From Ampullaceana balthica (taxonomy: Eukaryota; Mollusca; Gastropoda; Lymnaeidae), in NCBI GenBank assembly GCA_944989445.1, contig CALYLW010000016.1, positions 3,328,505 through 3,392,504 on the forward strand: a stretch of DNA of 64,000 nucleotides. The letters are read 5' to 3'. The notes beneath the pieces are model-generated. The model was not told the origin of the DNA, ran no database searches, and worked only from the letters and a program-made list of their open reading frames with translations. Below are positions 14,090-26,600 of the stretch, in pieces. Within the stretch, counting starts at the first letter, position 1. Every line of letters starts with the position of its first letter. Both the position numbers and the translations under genes were made by a program.

Positions 14090-14960
14090 TGTACGGTGCA
14101 AATACTAACTCATTTTATATTCTTTTCAACTTTGAAAAAGGATGGCTCTCAGTTGCAGTTTGATGTCATTATTGAGAGATAGATGAGAGGTAAGATGTGT
14201 ACATTTGTAAAGAGCTGTGTGAAATTTAGCTCATTCAAAAGCAGCAAAATGTTTAGCTCTGTGCACGTGTTTTGAGTTTCGCATTAGGGTACTTCCTTTT
14301 CCTTACCCTGAGCCTGGACAATAATTTTTTTAAAGAGTTTTGAAAATTGGACTAATTCTGAAGGTAAGCAGTCTTCGAAATCATTATCTTGGCTGCTGCC
14401 CATCGGATGGCGAAATTGCTGAGCTCAGATAGGTTTGTACGAAAGCCAAATTTCTCATGGATGTCTTTATAACCAATTTTGTAGGGCTCAAGAAAGTTTG
14501 TCAATGATTACCAGAAATACCTCAACCTTGAAACTTTTGTCTCGGGGAGAATACTGTTTTGGTGATGTCCCTTTATCAAACTGACGTCCTTTTTTTTCCT
14601 TTTTTTTTGTTGTTGATAGCATTGAAGATTTTTTATACTCTTTTTTACCACGGACTTGTCCTTTCTTTTGTCTTCATAGGAATCAAATTAAGAATGCTGT
14701 CTTTTAACAAACTCAATGAGAGACTTCCTTTCTAAAAGTGTTTCCCGAATTTCAAGTAAAATAGCGACTTCCAGTTGTTCAAGTTCCCAACCAAATTAAG
14801 GGAATGAGCTGTGCACGGCACATAATGAGCAATACTGCACTTCTCACGAAGAATAGCCTAGTTTCCGTTATACTTCCTACTCATATTTGCAGCATTGCCG
14901 CCTGACTGTCCAAGGCATTTTCAGGGATTCATAAAAACATGTGCCTGCACCTTTATTATA
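14090..14960 (-). pseudogene. Decayed hAT transposase (ZMYM/DUF4371-like)
   Basis: Minus-strand frames broken by stops read as pieces of a hAT transposase of the zinc-finger-MYM type. The pieces include a fragment resembling 'CAVHS' with a Leu-rich follow-on, IRETLLERKSL, and GYKDIHEKFGF. No frame runs more than about 40 codons. It is presumably the former transposase of the family A element that contains it. Confidence 0.5.
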
Positions 14961-15039
14961 CACTATAATAAATTTGGAGTACCTTAAATTATTGGTGGCC
15001 CCTGGCTTTAGCCCGTTCAGCACCCCCCTTTAATCCGTA

Positions 15040-15394
15040 ATAGGGTGTGGGGGTCACGCATCGGTGACGATGTGTGACGAGGGGGTGGGGTTAAAAAATA
15101 TGACGTCACATAAAAATCGCGCAACTTTAAATAAAAGTTCCACTTAAATATTTGATTGTTTACCGTTTATTTAATGACGTTTTCGATGGCTTCACGCGTG
15201 TTACGACACCAGAGCGCAGACTTACTCTAAATACATATTTAAATGACAAAAAATAATTTGCAACATGCTAATTTTATTTAGAAAATACGGCTTTGTGACG
15301 TCATATCGTGAAAAGGGGTGGAGGTATAAGTATGAAGCTGGGGGGTGGTGGGTTAAAAATCGGCATCCTCGCGTGACGTCATTTATGGACGGCC
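15040..15394. mobile_element. Harbinger-like MITE (…TTTATGGACGGCC end)
   Basis: Matches 35461-35821 over about 300 bp in the same orientation (GACGTCACAT, AAAGTTCCACTTAAATAT, AGAAAATACGGCTTT). The right end reads GTGACGTCATTTATGGACGGCC. The left boundary is approximate. Assignment to PIF/Harbinger rests on the TTA flanks of the sister copy. Confidence 0.5.
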
Positions 15395-16234
15395 TCTTCA
15401 GTCGTGAAGGGGTGATACCATGAGCTACCGCCCCGGGTGACACCAACCCTAGTGACGCCTCTGCTAAGCAGTCCATCCTTATATTTGGCAGAGGACTTTT
15501 GTTTTCTTTATATGATTCTTTTAAAGAACCAAAACCTTTTTGTGTTGTGCGATTTCTGTTTCACATTGAGAGAAAAAAGATGTATCAAAATTCAAAATAC
15601 ATTGTAATTTGTTGGGGCTGTATTTTATTTCCTATTGACAGATACTTCCCGTTGACAGATTCTGATATTTCCCCATAGATGTACTTCACAGCACATTTTT
15701 TAAAAAACAAAAATTTTCCTTTGATAAATTGTTTTGCGAGCCACAATGTAAACACAAAAACGCCGCGTGGGAGCCAAAGTTTGGCCTCCGTTAAAATAGA
15801 ATATAGACATTGAAGCCAAATTTTCATGGGTACCCGAGCGGAATTTTACTACCCGGGTAATCACTCGGCAACGGGTACCCGGGTCCCGGGTACCCGTTGA
15901 CAGGCCTAGTCTTAGCCACGGACCTTTACTGAAAATTGTAATACTGCCACTACTGCCGTGGTGGAAATTTATATATAATTATACTTTGTATATAACTAGT
16001 TACTAGTATACATGCTAGTTTAGTAAGTAAAACTGTAATAATATGCTACGATTTGCGTGCTCCCAAAAAATATTAAATGTATATAGATCGTAATCGCTTT
16101 TGGTGCTAAGCTCTCACCATCGAGTGAATAAAATTATTCAATATATTCAAAATACGACAACATTTATATCTTCTCGTGTTCTTAATTTTAAAAATAAAAT
16201 TTCATGGTTTGCTTGGGGACCACCAGGCACATCT

Positions 16235-16313
16235 CCGCGGACCACTAGTGGTCTGCGGACCTAGTGGTCCGCGGACCACTAGTGGTCTGCGGACCTAGTG
16301 GTCCGCGGACCAC
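16235..16313. repeat. 34-bp self-complementary tandem repeat
   Basis: Two complete 34-bp units and a partial third begin at 16235, 16269 and 16303. Each carries CCGCGGACCACTAGTGGTC, which is itself nearly palindromic. It lies in the subterminal region of the family C hAT. Confidence 0.85.
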
Positions 16314-16337
16314 AGGTTAAGAACCACTGCTCTAGGG

Positions 16338-16545
16338 GGGCGGTCAATGTTCCCTATAAGATTCATTGCTTCGTATGCAACTGCAAAGTAAAAAAAAAGT
16401 CGAGAGCAAAGTTGCACAGCATCCATTTTTTGTGCAATACTACACACTTTGCTGCGCGTTATTCTAAACCTCTGCGCGGCGTCGGCCAGAGAACTGTGTG
16501 GCCGCGCAACCACGCAGATTAAATGCAACATTGACGGCGGTAGTA
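16338..16545. mobile_element. Short element with inverted ends (GCGGTCAATGTTCC)
   Basis: GGCGGTCAATGTTCC near 16339 is mirrored by CAACATTGACGGCGG near 16530. The interior is GC-richer than its surroundings. No clear target duplication was found, so the boundaries are uncertain. It might instead continue the outer family B copy. Confidence 0.35.
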
Positions 16546-18593
16546 ACCTTTTAATTGATAAACCTTACATGTAGATACGGAGACAGACGTCCGGAAGTAT
16601 TTCGGAAGTATTCTTTACTTTATTTATTATTTTTTACTGTACTTCCTGTTTCAAAGTTGCAGTTCTCAATTATTTAAAAATGTACCTCTCGCCAACATGT
16701 TTACTTAATATTTCTGCAGTGACTCTAAAATTGAAGTATCCGACAAAATAAAAGTGTGTGCCTTCTAACCTCCATTTTTGTTTGTTGTTTGTATTAGATA
16801 AATTGCAAGCAATGAATTAGTTAATTGGAAACTTTATTTAAAGATGAGCGTTTGTTTTGTTGATGCAATATAAAATTATTCAATATTACTTTAAAAAGCT
16901 ATTAATCAAATATAATCACACTGACTGATTTTCTTACAATTAATTCGTAAAAAATGCTACTTTAAAGGCAAAGAATGAAAACTTAAAACACTTAAAACTT
17001 TTGATGACTATTGTAATAGTTACCACTTTAGCTTTGGAAATATATGATATATATATGTGAAATAATTTTATTCAAATTTCAAAATGCTTTTCCTAAACTC
17101 AATCGTGAGGTCCTACAGAAAGTAACTGAAATATTTTTAAAAGGATTAAAACTCACACAAAAAATTCATCACTGTATTAAAAAAGTTTTAATATTTCTTA
17201 AAGGAATCATAAATGTGCACTGACTGTTTAACTATTAATCTTGGATGACATCATATTAATGTTCCATCATATCACCAACCATTGTTGAGCTCCTCCATGA
17301 AAGATCTGTTTGACTTTTTTTTCTTTGACAGTATAGATTATATTTCTTGTGCAATAAATAAATCTCCTTCTATAGAGCCTATCAGTTCTATTATTTGTGT
17401 TGTGATCCCTCAGAGTGTCCATGCTGTGTTTTCAAAGTGAGCTAAATATAAATAAATGCGGTCACGGATCATGAAATCCTCATCTATAATTTTTTGAAAT
17501 AACCCAAGGGAATGATTTAAAGACTGTTTTTATTTATCTTGATTATATTTTTCATCGTCAGAGTTTTCTGTCAGATGACTCTCTGTAAATATATTTTGAA
17601 TGATCTACAATTGCTCTGTTTATCTTTCAAATTTAACATTTATTTGACCTGAGATTGTGAGAATATTTTTGTGCTTGCAGTTATAATAAGCTTGTCTACA
17701 CTTCATTTTCATTTGATACTTTTGGCTGGATTATTTTTTTTCCTCATGAAAAAGATGAAAAAAATGTATCCACCCATTGGATAATAAATTTATTCTCTCA
17801 AAAGGAGGCTAAATAAAGAAAAAAAATACTATTGGAATTGGAACTACAAAAATTAAGTATGACTCAATGGCTGTGTCATGTGTTGTTAATGGTCAACATT
17901 GGAATCATGTAGCGCACATTAGCTGTTCATTATTTAAGTATTTTAGATTTTCCATTTGGAAAATGTGAAATTCCATATGAACTGTGAAGGAGTTTATTTT
18001 ATGCAATTCTATTTAATTTATGCCTTTTTTTCATTGCAGATCAGTATTACTAATAATTTTCCATTGGCTTTAGCATTGCTGTGTTTACATTAGCATCTAA
18101 AGTGATCACATTTTAAAAACATCATTATTGCATCAAGTCAAACTTTTGTTGAACTATCATCAACTCCTATTCATCTTCCAAGACATTTGTGCATCTTGCA
18201 ATTTTCGACTTAAGTCCAGTTTGGTTTTTTTAGTCCCAGTACGTCATTAAGGCTTGGAAGATTTAGGAATGAGTCTTTGTTAGAGAAAATTAAATGAGGT
18301 AGATGGGGAGTTAAAAGTAAACAGATCAACAGTAATACAGAATGGGGATTATTTCTAGTTGCAGCTTTGGTGTTGTTTTTTTAGCCAACTTGATTAGTAA
18401 TGTTCAAATTTGGTAAAATCATGTATTGATATAATTTTAATCACTATCCTGATAAATTCAAATCATATAATCCATCCTGTATGATCCAAAAGTCTATGTG
18501 CTCCCATATAGCTGTTACACCATTCCCCCCAATGTATACCCAACCCTGCTTGACACTAACCAAATTTGCAATCATTTATTTAGTGCTGTAGTA
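16546..18593. other. AT-rich non-coding sequence, nothing recognised
   Basis: About 2 kb with frequent stops in all frames and no repeat termini noticed. Confidence 0.45.
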
Positions 18594-18780
18594 CAGTGCT
18601 TCTCAAAGTGGTGGTCCGCGGACCGGTGCCGGTCCGTGGGCCATCCGCTGCCGGTCCGCAGATGTTCTCAAAAAAAAGGACAGAAAAAATTGTGAATGCA
18701 GGGAAAATAATGCACCGGTCCCTGGCGCAATGGAAAAAATTCCTGCCGGTCCGCCATACTAAAAAGTTTGAGAAGCACTG
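18594..18780. mobile_element. hAT family D MITE, 187 bp
   Basis: Ends CAGTGCTTCTCAAA and TTTGAGAAGCACTG are flanked by a perfect 8-bp duplication CTGTAGTA (18586-18593 and 18781-18788). The interior contains GGTCCGCGGACCGG and CCTGCCGGTCCG blocks also seen in the other two copies. Confidence 0.92.
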
Positions 18781-18788
18781 CTGTAGTA

Positions 18789-19930
18789 GGCATCCTCCTC
18801 GAGTTAATGTGAAATAATTTAATGCTTAGCATCCTTGATTAATTTCGATATTAAAACCCCAATTAAAGTCAACTATTGTAAAAGTTGCAGTACTTTGATT
18901 CACCCACAGTTATCTCATCAAGGCTTTACAAAAAAAAATATATTTTATTGTTCAAAGCTTTTTAAAGTTCTTTAGTCACAATTATTGTCTGTCTACTAGA
19001 TTTGACCTCTCAGATCTGTTTTTAATTATCAGACGTTTTTATTCATTGAAACCTTGAGATTGTTATTAATATTTATTCCATTTAATGTTGCACTACAAAT
19101 CATCATTAACTGTTACTTTGAATTAACTATAGATATTTCAGTAATATGTTTTATTCAAATAAAAATGGTCTGACTTATTTCAAAATGTAATTTATTTATT
19201 AATTGAGAGGTCAACAAACTTCATGTTAGAAGCGGAGGCTTTGAAAGGATTAGATAAAATGAGTGACATACTATGAAATAGGAACTTATTCTGTAGTTAG
19301 TTTATATTATGTTGCTAATAGTATCAAAAAAGGCTACTTTGCAATGACAAATAATAACTCAAAGTTGTGATTGCTGAGAAAAAAGTTGTTGTTTTGTTCA
19401 TCTGCATTTTAAAAACTAACATTTATATAATATATCTAAACTAATTTTTTTCCTGGTATTATATATTGCAAAATTGGCATCAGTGTTTATAGAGTGAAGT
19501 TTTATTTTATTAATTCATAATGCAGAGACACACTATGTTACATCTTTTCTAAATGTAAACAATGTAAACAAAGATGATGGCTGGATCATCAGCAGTAATG
19601 TGTACTGTTCTGATATGACTGCATCGACTTAAGACTGCCTTGACGCACTTCAAGACTTACCGTGCATAACTCGTGACTGGTGTGACAATTGACATGACAT
19701 GACAGCTGCGAAAAACAGTGTATGAGTTAGCCTGACAGGACGTAACAAAACAGCGAACGTTTCGGCAAAGAGATTTCCTCAACGAACAAAAAGGTACACA
19801 CATAAAACGAAAATAAAGAAATAAAAAATAAAAAATTAGCTGCGGTGAAATCCGAAGAGTCAATGAAGCGAGAAGGGAATAGTGTGAGCTTTTATAGGAA
19901 AAGAGAGAGTGGGTGTGGCAAAACGATTAG
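18789..19930. other. AT-rich non-coding sequence, nothing recognised
   Basis: No gene or repeat boundary recognised. The part after about 19560 may be 3' sequence of the Penelope-like relic that follows. Confidence 0.35.
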
Positions 19931-19939
19931 GTTGTCAGC

Positions 19940-20750
19940 GCAAACACAACATTCATCCCATGTGGTGCAAGGGTCCCATACTCTTGGATTAGTCTATTCT
20001 GCAGACTAACCCTGATGGGTGTGTTTGAGCTAGAGACCACGGCGGTGACAGCAAGGTCATCGACGCCCATATGGTCGCGTCCATTGAAGTGTCGGGAGAC
20101 AGGACACTGTTTGTCTTGTTTTATCGTGCGTACATGCTCTGTGATACATCAGGAGAGTAACATTCCCGTCTCACCTATGCATTTCAAAGAGCAGCGCTTA
20201 CACAAAATGGTGTAGATCACATTGCGGCTCGTGCAAAAAAGCCATCCCTAATCTTAAATATCACTTTATGGAAGACAATTTGGTCCGCCTGGGTAACAAA
20301 AGGACATTTCTTACAACGACGACGGCCGCATGGTAGTGTGCCCAGATGGTTGGGTGGAGTAGGAAGGCGGCTACGAACCAGTAGGTCACTCAAGTTTTTG
20401 TCCCTCCTAAATACAATGAGAGTGAGGCGGAGAATATGTTGTTAGTCTCAGGGTCCGCTAGGAGGATGGCGCGGTTCTTCAAAAAGATTTCTTTGGTCCT
20501 GATGTTGTGGTGATGGTATGTTAGAACCAGCTTGCTCCTCTCATTACTGTCGCTGATGCGTGATACAAAGGCGTCGGCACGAGTTTTTTAAAATGCTTTT
20601 GACTCGTTGAAGCGCAGATTGTAGTACAGCTTCATGATAAGACCTTTGTCTAAAAGACTCCACCATTTCCAACGACTTTTCCCCCAAAGACCTCCTGGGA
20701 TTGACACAGCCTACGGAGACGAAGAAGTTGGGAAAAGGGTGTAGAGTTCT
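19940..20750 (-). pseudogene. Penelope-like element relic with GIY-YIG endonuclease
   Basis: Read on the minus strand, the segment gives the linker and C-terminal nuclease of a Penelope-like retroelement. A stretch ending IFLKNRAILLADPETN comes first, then LSDLLVRSRLPTPP and a cysteine motif LPCGRRRCKKCP (20302-20336). The nuclease core KCIGETG (about 20163-20184) follows, then EHVRTIKQDKQCPVSRHFNG and EYGTLAPHGMN. GIY-YIG nucleases are joined to the reverse transcriptase in most Penelope-like elements. Stops and frameshifts interrupt the frame and the reverse transcriptase is absent, so it is dead. Confidence 0.75.
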
Positions 20751-20764
20751 TACAGGCTTTGGGA

Positions 20765-20822
20765 TGAGAAAGATTTATGAAGTGAAATTCTGCAGAATCC
20801 AGAGCCAGATTTGTAAAAATAG
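20765..20822. repeat. CCGGAGCC-family fragment
   Basis: Contains TTTATGAAGTGAAATTCTGC and CAGATTTGTAAAAAT, matching 9495-9560. Confidence 0.4.
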
Positions 20823-22160
20823 GCTAACTCATACCCTGTTTACATATTATCCATTTACTAATCTATAAGCCTGATTGCAGTCTCACCCTCATTAAGTTCA
20901 TGACTGCTGCGGCATGGGCTTGTGTCAAAACGTCTGTGACTTGCCATTTTTTAATACTGTGATTCTATATTAGACCACGCAAGCATTATTTCATACTGAT
21001 CAAGATGTAAAGACTAAAGTCAAACCTTTTTAAAATCCAAAATCTTAACTTACAGTTTGAAGAAAATAATTTGATTTGAATTCTTTTTCTATTATTATTT
21101 TAGACATAAATTTCTCTTTTAAAATAGAAAATAATTAAAATGGAACCAGCAAGTACTATACATAAGGAAAACAATTTGATTTCGGGACATTATAAAATGT
21201 TTTATTGTGAATATTCACTGAAATAAATGTTTATGTACATAATGAATCATTTATCATTTACAATTTACACTTTGGTTCAAATGATATATGTATGTCTTAT
21301 TATATCCCTTTATTTGTTTCCTTAGTATTTGTAAATACCAAAGGATTTCATGTGTTTCAATGAAAATATTCGGTCTGTTTGGATCAAACTTTGTTACTGA
21401 TTACACCTTTACTATGTGTGGTCGTTGTGAAGAAATAAACACCCAGTTAGTGTAGCACTGTGTCTTTTATCCATTTGTTTAAACATGTCTGAGTGGTGTT
21501 GCACTACTAAGTTTACATTTCAATATCATCAAGTAATTTCTTTTCCATTTTTATCTATTGAAGTTGGAACATGCTAGCTGATATTGGCATTTGCCTGTAG
21601 TTAAATTATAGTATCTATACATTTTTGCGCGGGGGGTGGGGGGAGAATGGTTAAATAAAAAAATCAACCCTCATTGTTACTACAAACTAATTTACATCTC
21701 GCCAGCCATATTTGGTATGCTACCTTATTGAGTATAGGATTTCACTTTTTTATGACATAATTCACATAATTATTTTGACTAAACAGTTACAAAGAGCTTC
21801 AGATTTAAAAAAAAAGACAAGCCTACGGGTCTCCCTACCCACATATAATTTTTATAAACATTTAATTGAAAAGGAAAGGGGGTGGGGTTTAAGGGGAGAG
21901 GTCTCCCCTCTATCCCCTTTATCTGGCCAAATGTGGTTAAAAATATAAACAAAAAACGATTTTCGTAGAAGTCTGATTTTAAAACCAGTTGTTATGGTTA
22001 AAACTTCCTTTAAACTCATCAAAATACACGGAAAACTAATATTTAATCATTAAATATTTCTTTTATTACTTAATGAATGTGTTTAAATTAGTAAAAGTAA
22101 GATACTTTTTGTTGTTGCTCTACAACGAAAGGTGGCTGTGAACAAGCAGGATTTTTTGTG
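20823..22160. other. AT-rich non-coding sequence, nothing recognised
   Basis: Holds a G-rich run at about 21629-21645 and a purine-rich patch near 21878-21910, but no recognisable gene. Confidence 0.4.
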
Positions 22161-22164
22161 CCCC

Positions 22165-22350
22165 CCCCCCTTGAATAAAATGAGGGGTGGGGTGGAGAAT
22201 ATATCGTTAGTCTCAAGGTCTGAGATGAGCAAACTGGTTCTCACATGACATACCACCCCCACAATATCAGTGCCAAAGAAATCTTTTTGAAAAACCGCAC
22301 CATCCTCCTCGCGGACCCTGAGACTAATAACATATTTTGTTAGTCACAAA
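22165..22350 (+). pseudogene. Short Penelope-like fragment with inverted ends
   Basis: 22265-22345 encodes AKEIFLKNRTILLADPETNN with few changes from the Penelope-like relic at 19.9-20.7 kb. An inverted copy of the same sequence (TCGTTAGTCTCAAGGTC) lies at 22203-22221, so the two ends face each other. Confidence 0.55.
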
Positions 22351-22599
22351 ATATCTTTCGCGACTTTGTCATATTTGTCAGAACCGCTTTAAGAAATGCT
22401 GATTAAATTCTCTCCTATTGAAATAAATGGAATGATATTTCCCAAAGTTACCGACGAGCAAGTTGAGTAAGGAAAAGGGATAGCTAGATTGATAACTGCT
22501 GTGGGAGTATTAAATATAGACTTAATGTTGTTCTTTCTTTTCAAACTCTCTCTTAGAAGTTTGAAAGTAGTTCGATTCTGAATTAATGTGAGCATTGTG

Positions 22600-22745
22600 T
22601 TTCGCGTTCAGATGCACCCCAAGATGACAATGCCCAGCATTTTTGGGATAAAAGGCACACACGTAAAAATTGATCGTTGACAGCGTGGACGCAATAATCT
22701 TCTGTATAAATAGGAGCGTCTGTAACTGTCTAACTGATAAGATAA
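22600..22745 (+). mobile_element. LINE 3' end with (GATAA)n tail
   Basis: AGGAGCGTCTGTAACTG is followed by GATAAGATAAGATAA. The same terminus, in the other orientation, ends the LINEs at 33.9 kb and 60.6 kb. It is 5' truncated. Confidence 0.55.
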
Positions 22746-23295
22746 GATAAACAACATTTTAAGGAACCCTCCTAATGCTGATTTTTTTTCCTCATTGCCT
22801 ATTCTCACACAGCTCCCCAAACAATCACACTGGCCCCCTTTGGGGCAAGGGCCCTACATTGAAAACACCGGGCTTGAGCACTAGAGCCTTGGCCTTGGTA
22901 TGACCACCTCCCACCCCACTTTTTATTTTTCGAAGTCATTATGATTATGCTGTCACAACTTAAACTACATACATTTTTCTTTTTTTTCCTCTTAGGGTTT
23001 GGGTCTTGATCTTCTTCTATTAATAAAGGCCACACATTCTAATGTTCAACGAGACAATGACAGGTTTAAAAACTATCACAAGATAAAAACAATGACTTTG
23101 AATGACCAAATGATCATAATCAAAATAGATGGAAGTGCGAGTAGAGTCTGTAGAGAGATCGTCTAAAAAATTACATCAAAATTTATTTGAAGCCATCGTC
23201 AAAATTTAATCAAAGCATTTATTCTATTCTTACAATTTATTAAAATAATTGAAAGGAGAGAAACGATTGCTTTGTTTTTACACATAACCCAATCA

Positions 23296-23366
23296 CTAAC
23301 ACTTCTTCGACAAAATCTTTCTGAGCGTAAACATTAACACTACTTCGACGAAATTTTTCTGAGCTG
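23296..23366 (+). repeat. 38-bp direct repeat upstream of the Rab gene
   Basis: TAACACTTCTTCGACAAAAT at 23297 and TAACACTACTTCGACGAAAT at 23335 are two copies of a unit ending TTTCTGAGC. It lies just before the probable promoter. Confidence 0.7.
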
Positions 23367-23374
23367 CGGCGGAA

Positions 23375-23420
23375 AGCGGAAGTAATCGTCCTTGTTTACA
23401 AACATGAACAAGATGGCGAT
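23375..23420 (+). promoter_or_regulatory. Probable core promoter with ETS-like and YY1-like motifs
   Basis: AGCGGAAGT (23375-23383) resembles an ETS/GABP site and CAAGATGGCG (23409-23418) a YY1 site. Both are typical of TATA-less housekeeping promoters close to the transcription start. The first Rab coding exon begins 130 bp downstream. This is inference from motif and position. Confidence 0.45.
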
Positions 23421-23548
23421 CTAATCAGTTGGTGAAATCAGTTCAGAGCATAGATATATTTTCGCATGTAGAGAGATAACTTTATATTCGAATATTTTGA
23501 TACCTTGTTACAGATATTCATTCATTAATAATTAAAACAATACCGGAA

Positions 23549-23612
23549 ATGAGTGAACTAAACATGAAATCGCTAGAGGCAAAGGTAGTTCTTGGCTCGC
23601 AATTGCCGCAAG
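23549..23612 (+). CDS. Rab GTPase exon 1
   Basis: Begins MSELNMKSLEAKVVLG and ends in the donor AAG|GTTAGT, leaving one base of a glycine codon that exon 2 completes. The TCG CAA TTG CCG CAA stretch before the donor adds Leu-Pro-Gln to the P-loop. Confidence 0.7.
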
Positions 23613-26600
23613 GTTAGTTTTGCTTACTTACTAAATTTTACAGGGTAATCCTGCAGTTTCTACACGTATATTATTATTATTATTTCACATCCATCCATCC
23701 CTGTGGCGCTACAGCCCATGTAGGGCTTGGGCCTGCCTCATGACCTCCTTCCACTCAGTCCTTATCAACGCCTTTCTTTTCCAATATTGGATGCCCAGTT
23801 GTAGATCTTTCTCTATGTCTATGTCATCCATCCACCTAAGCCTAGGTCTTCCCTTGAGCCGTTTTCCTCTGGGGTTTTGGTGGTGTACCCTCTTTACTCC
23901 TCTATCATTTGACATTCTGTCTAGGTGTCCTGCCCAGCGCAGTCTGCCCTTTTTTATTTCTGCAACTATTGTGGTATCCTGATATAGATTGTATAGTTCA
24001 TGGTTGGTTCTTATTCTCCATCCGAACTCATCCTTTGTTGGTCCATATATTTTCCTGAGAACTTTCCTCTCCCATGTATTTAACAGGTTTTCTGCAGTTT
24101 TTGTCAAGGTCCAAGTTTCACTTGCATATGTTACAGCTGGTCTGGTGACAGTTTTATAAAGAGTTTTCTTTGTTTCCCTTGTAATATTTTTGTTTTTGAA
24201 GATATTCTGGCTACTAAAGTATGCTCTATTACCGGCTAGGCCTGTCAATGGGTACCCGGGTACCCGTTCCCGTGTGATTACCCGGGTAGTAAAATTCCGC
24301 CCGGGTACCCGTGAAAATGTGGCTTCTATGTCTATATTAACCGTAGGCCAAACTTCGGCTCCCATGCGGCTTTTTGTGTTTACATTGTGGCTTGCGAAAC
24401 AATTTATCAAATGAAAATTTTTATTTCAAATATATGCTGTGAAGTACTTCTAAGGAGAAATATCTGTCAACGGGAAATATCTGTCAACGGGAAATAAAAT
24501 ACGGTCCCAATAAATACAATGTATTTCGATATATATTTTTTGTTTCTCTCAATCTGAAACAGAAATGGCACAACACACTAAAAAAAATGGTTCTTTAAAA
24601 GAATCGTATAACGAAAACAAAAGTCCTCTGCCAAAAAAAAATAAAAAAATGATGGACTGCTTAGAGATGAAAGACGCTGTGTTTGTTAAAAAAAAATACT
24701 CTTGCTTTGACTAACTTTGCTTTGAAATTGAAATACGCCGATTGATACTAGCTAATATTGTTTATTTACCCCCTCTCCTCCCTTCACTCCTATAACCCAC
24801 ACCCCTTACATCCGCCTTACTTCTTGTGTTCATTAACACGTGGTGACCTAGAAAAACTGATGCTAATAATTCGTACAAGGTCGTCAGTATTTAAATTTAA
24901 TAAATTGAATAGTTGCTAACAGTTACTAACAGTGTAGGATGATGGGCAGACGTCGGCTGTGAGGATGGACTGCACAGAGATGAAAGATGCTGTGTTTGTT
25001 TTTTGTTCATTCAAACACCCTTGCTTTGAAATAGCCGACAGTGGGTCACCGATTGATACTATCTATCTAATGCCGTTTTTTCTACTCTCCCCCCCCCCTC
25101 TCCTCCTCTTCCCTCCTATAACCCAGTGCTTCTCAATTTTTTTTTGGTATTGCGGACCGGCAGGAATTTTTTCCATTGCATCTGGAACCGGTGCACTATT
25201 TTCCCTGTACTTACATGGTAGCGAAATGAATTATATTTCCTTTTATTTTATTTCCTTTTATTTCTTTCATTTATTTGCTTATTGTCAAAAATGACAAATT
25301 CTGTAGGGTTGGTATTATTGATAGCAATTGGAGGATTATAATTATATTTTTCTCTCCAATTTCTTGATAACTTCCGCGGACCCCCACTTTGAGAAGCACT
25401 GCTATAACCCACACCCTTGCATTCGCTTGTGTTTCTTGTGTTCATTGACACGTGTTTGCCTAGCCCAAAAATTGATATTAATAATACACCCAAAGTTAAC
25501 AAGATGGGTTAGACGTCGTGTGGAATCAGGCCAATCAAGTTGACAGCGACACGGCAAAATGCAACCATTGTAATTAAATTGTGTCTGTGAAGGGTGGCAA
25601 CCCAACGCGATGAAACGCCATGTGAACATTATTCATAAGATTGATATTGATAAACAAACCGCCGATCCACCCAATATCAGAAATACTTTGGTGTCAACAA
25701 ATAGTACCACTGACCAAAGCACGATTACTTATGATTTATCGCAGTATAGCCTACGTCATGGCCCTTAGCATCGACTACCGACGCCAAGTGGATATTAACA
25801 TTAAAGGTATGACACTGAATGTTACGTCATTGCCGTAGACATTTTGTTTGCATGTTCAGTTTATTGTCATTTATGAGTATGACGAATGCATTTACAGCAG
25901 GAATTGAATAAAAGTTTTTAGTGCATTATAGTTAATTATAGTGCATAGTATGTTACTGTAACTGGAAGCAAGCCGTTGGCTACTACTACTGTGTGAAATG
26001 AGGTGCATGGATGGTGGCTAGGTTTGCATTGTATTGTATGGCGATCATGACGGGGAAAATTATGCGACGTTTAAGTTTAGAACGGGTAACCCGGGTACCC
26101 GTTCGAAATTTTCACGGGTACCCGGGCAGCTTTTTTCAACAAAATTGACAGCCCTATTACCGGCTGATATTCTTTCTTTAATTTCTATCATTAATTCATT
26201 CCTTTCATTTAGTATTGATCCTAGGTATTTGAATTGATTTACTTTTTCAAAAGTCTGGTTCCTAATTTTAATGTCTTCACCTGTCCTTTCTTCTCTTTCT
26301 AGGGTCATGTATTTTATTTTTTGGTTGTTGACTTCCAGCCCTGCTTGCAGTGATGCGTCTTCTAATTCAATGTATGACTTTGATATGTCTTTAGTACTTT
26401 TAGCAAGCAGGGCTATGTCATCAGCATATGCAAGGTACTGGATGGGTTGGCTATAGAAAGTGCCAATAGCTTTTGGTTCTTGAGTTTCCCTCAGGAAGTA
26501 TCCAGTTATTGTTCCTCGAGTGTCAATATTTATGTTTCTAATAACTCTTTCTAACGTTAAGTTAAAGCGCATACAAGACAGTGAGTCTCCCTGCCTTAGT

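Larger units (their letters stand above)
12660..15463. mobile_element. hAT family A element, 2.8 kb
   Basis: Termini are CAGTGGCGTCACTAG and CTAGTGACGCCTCTG, inverted with one mismatch. Flanks are CTTAGCAG (12652-12659) and CTAAGCAG (15464-15471), also one mismatch. The uninterrupted site can be read in the family B copy at 24655-24680. It contains a decayed transposase (14090-14960) and a Harbinger-like MITE near its right end. A second partial copy lies at 1116-1735. Confidence 0.85.
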
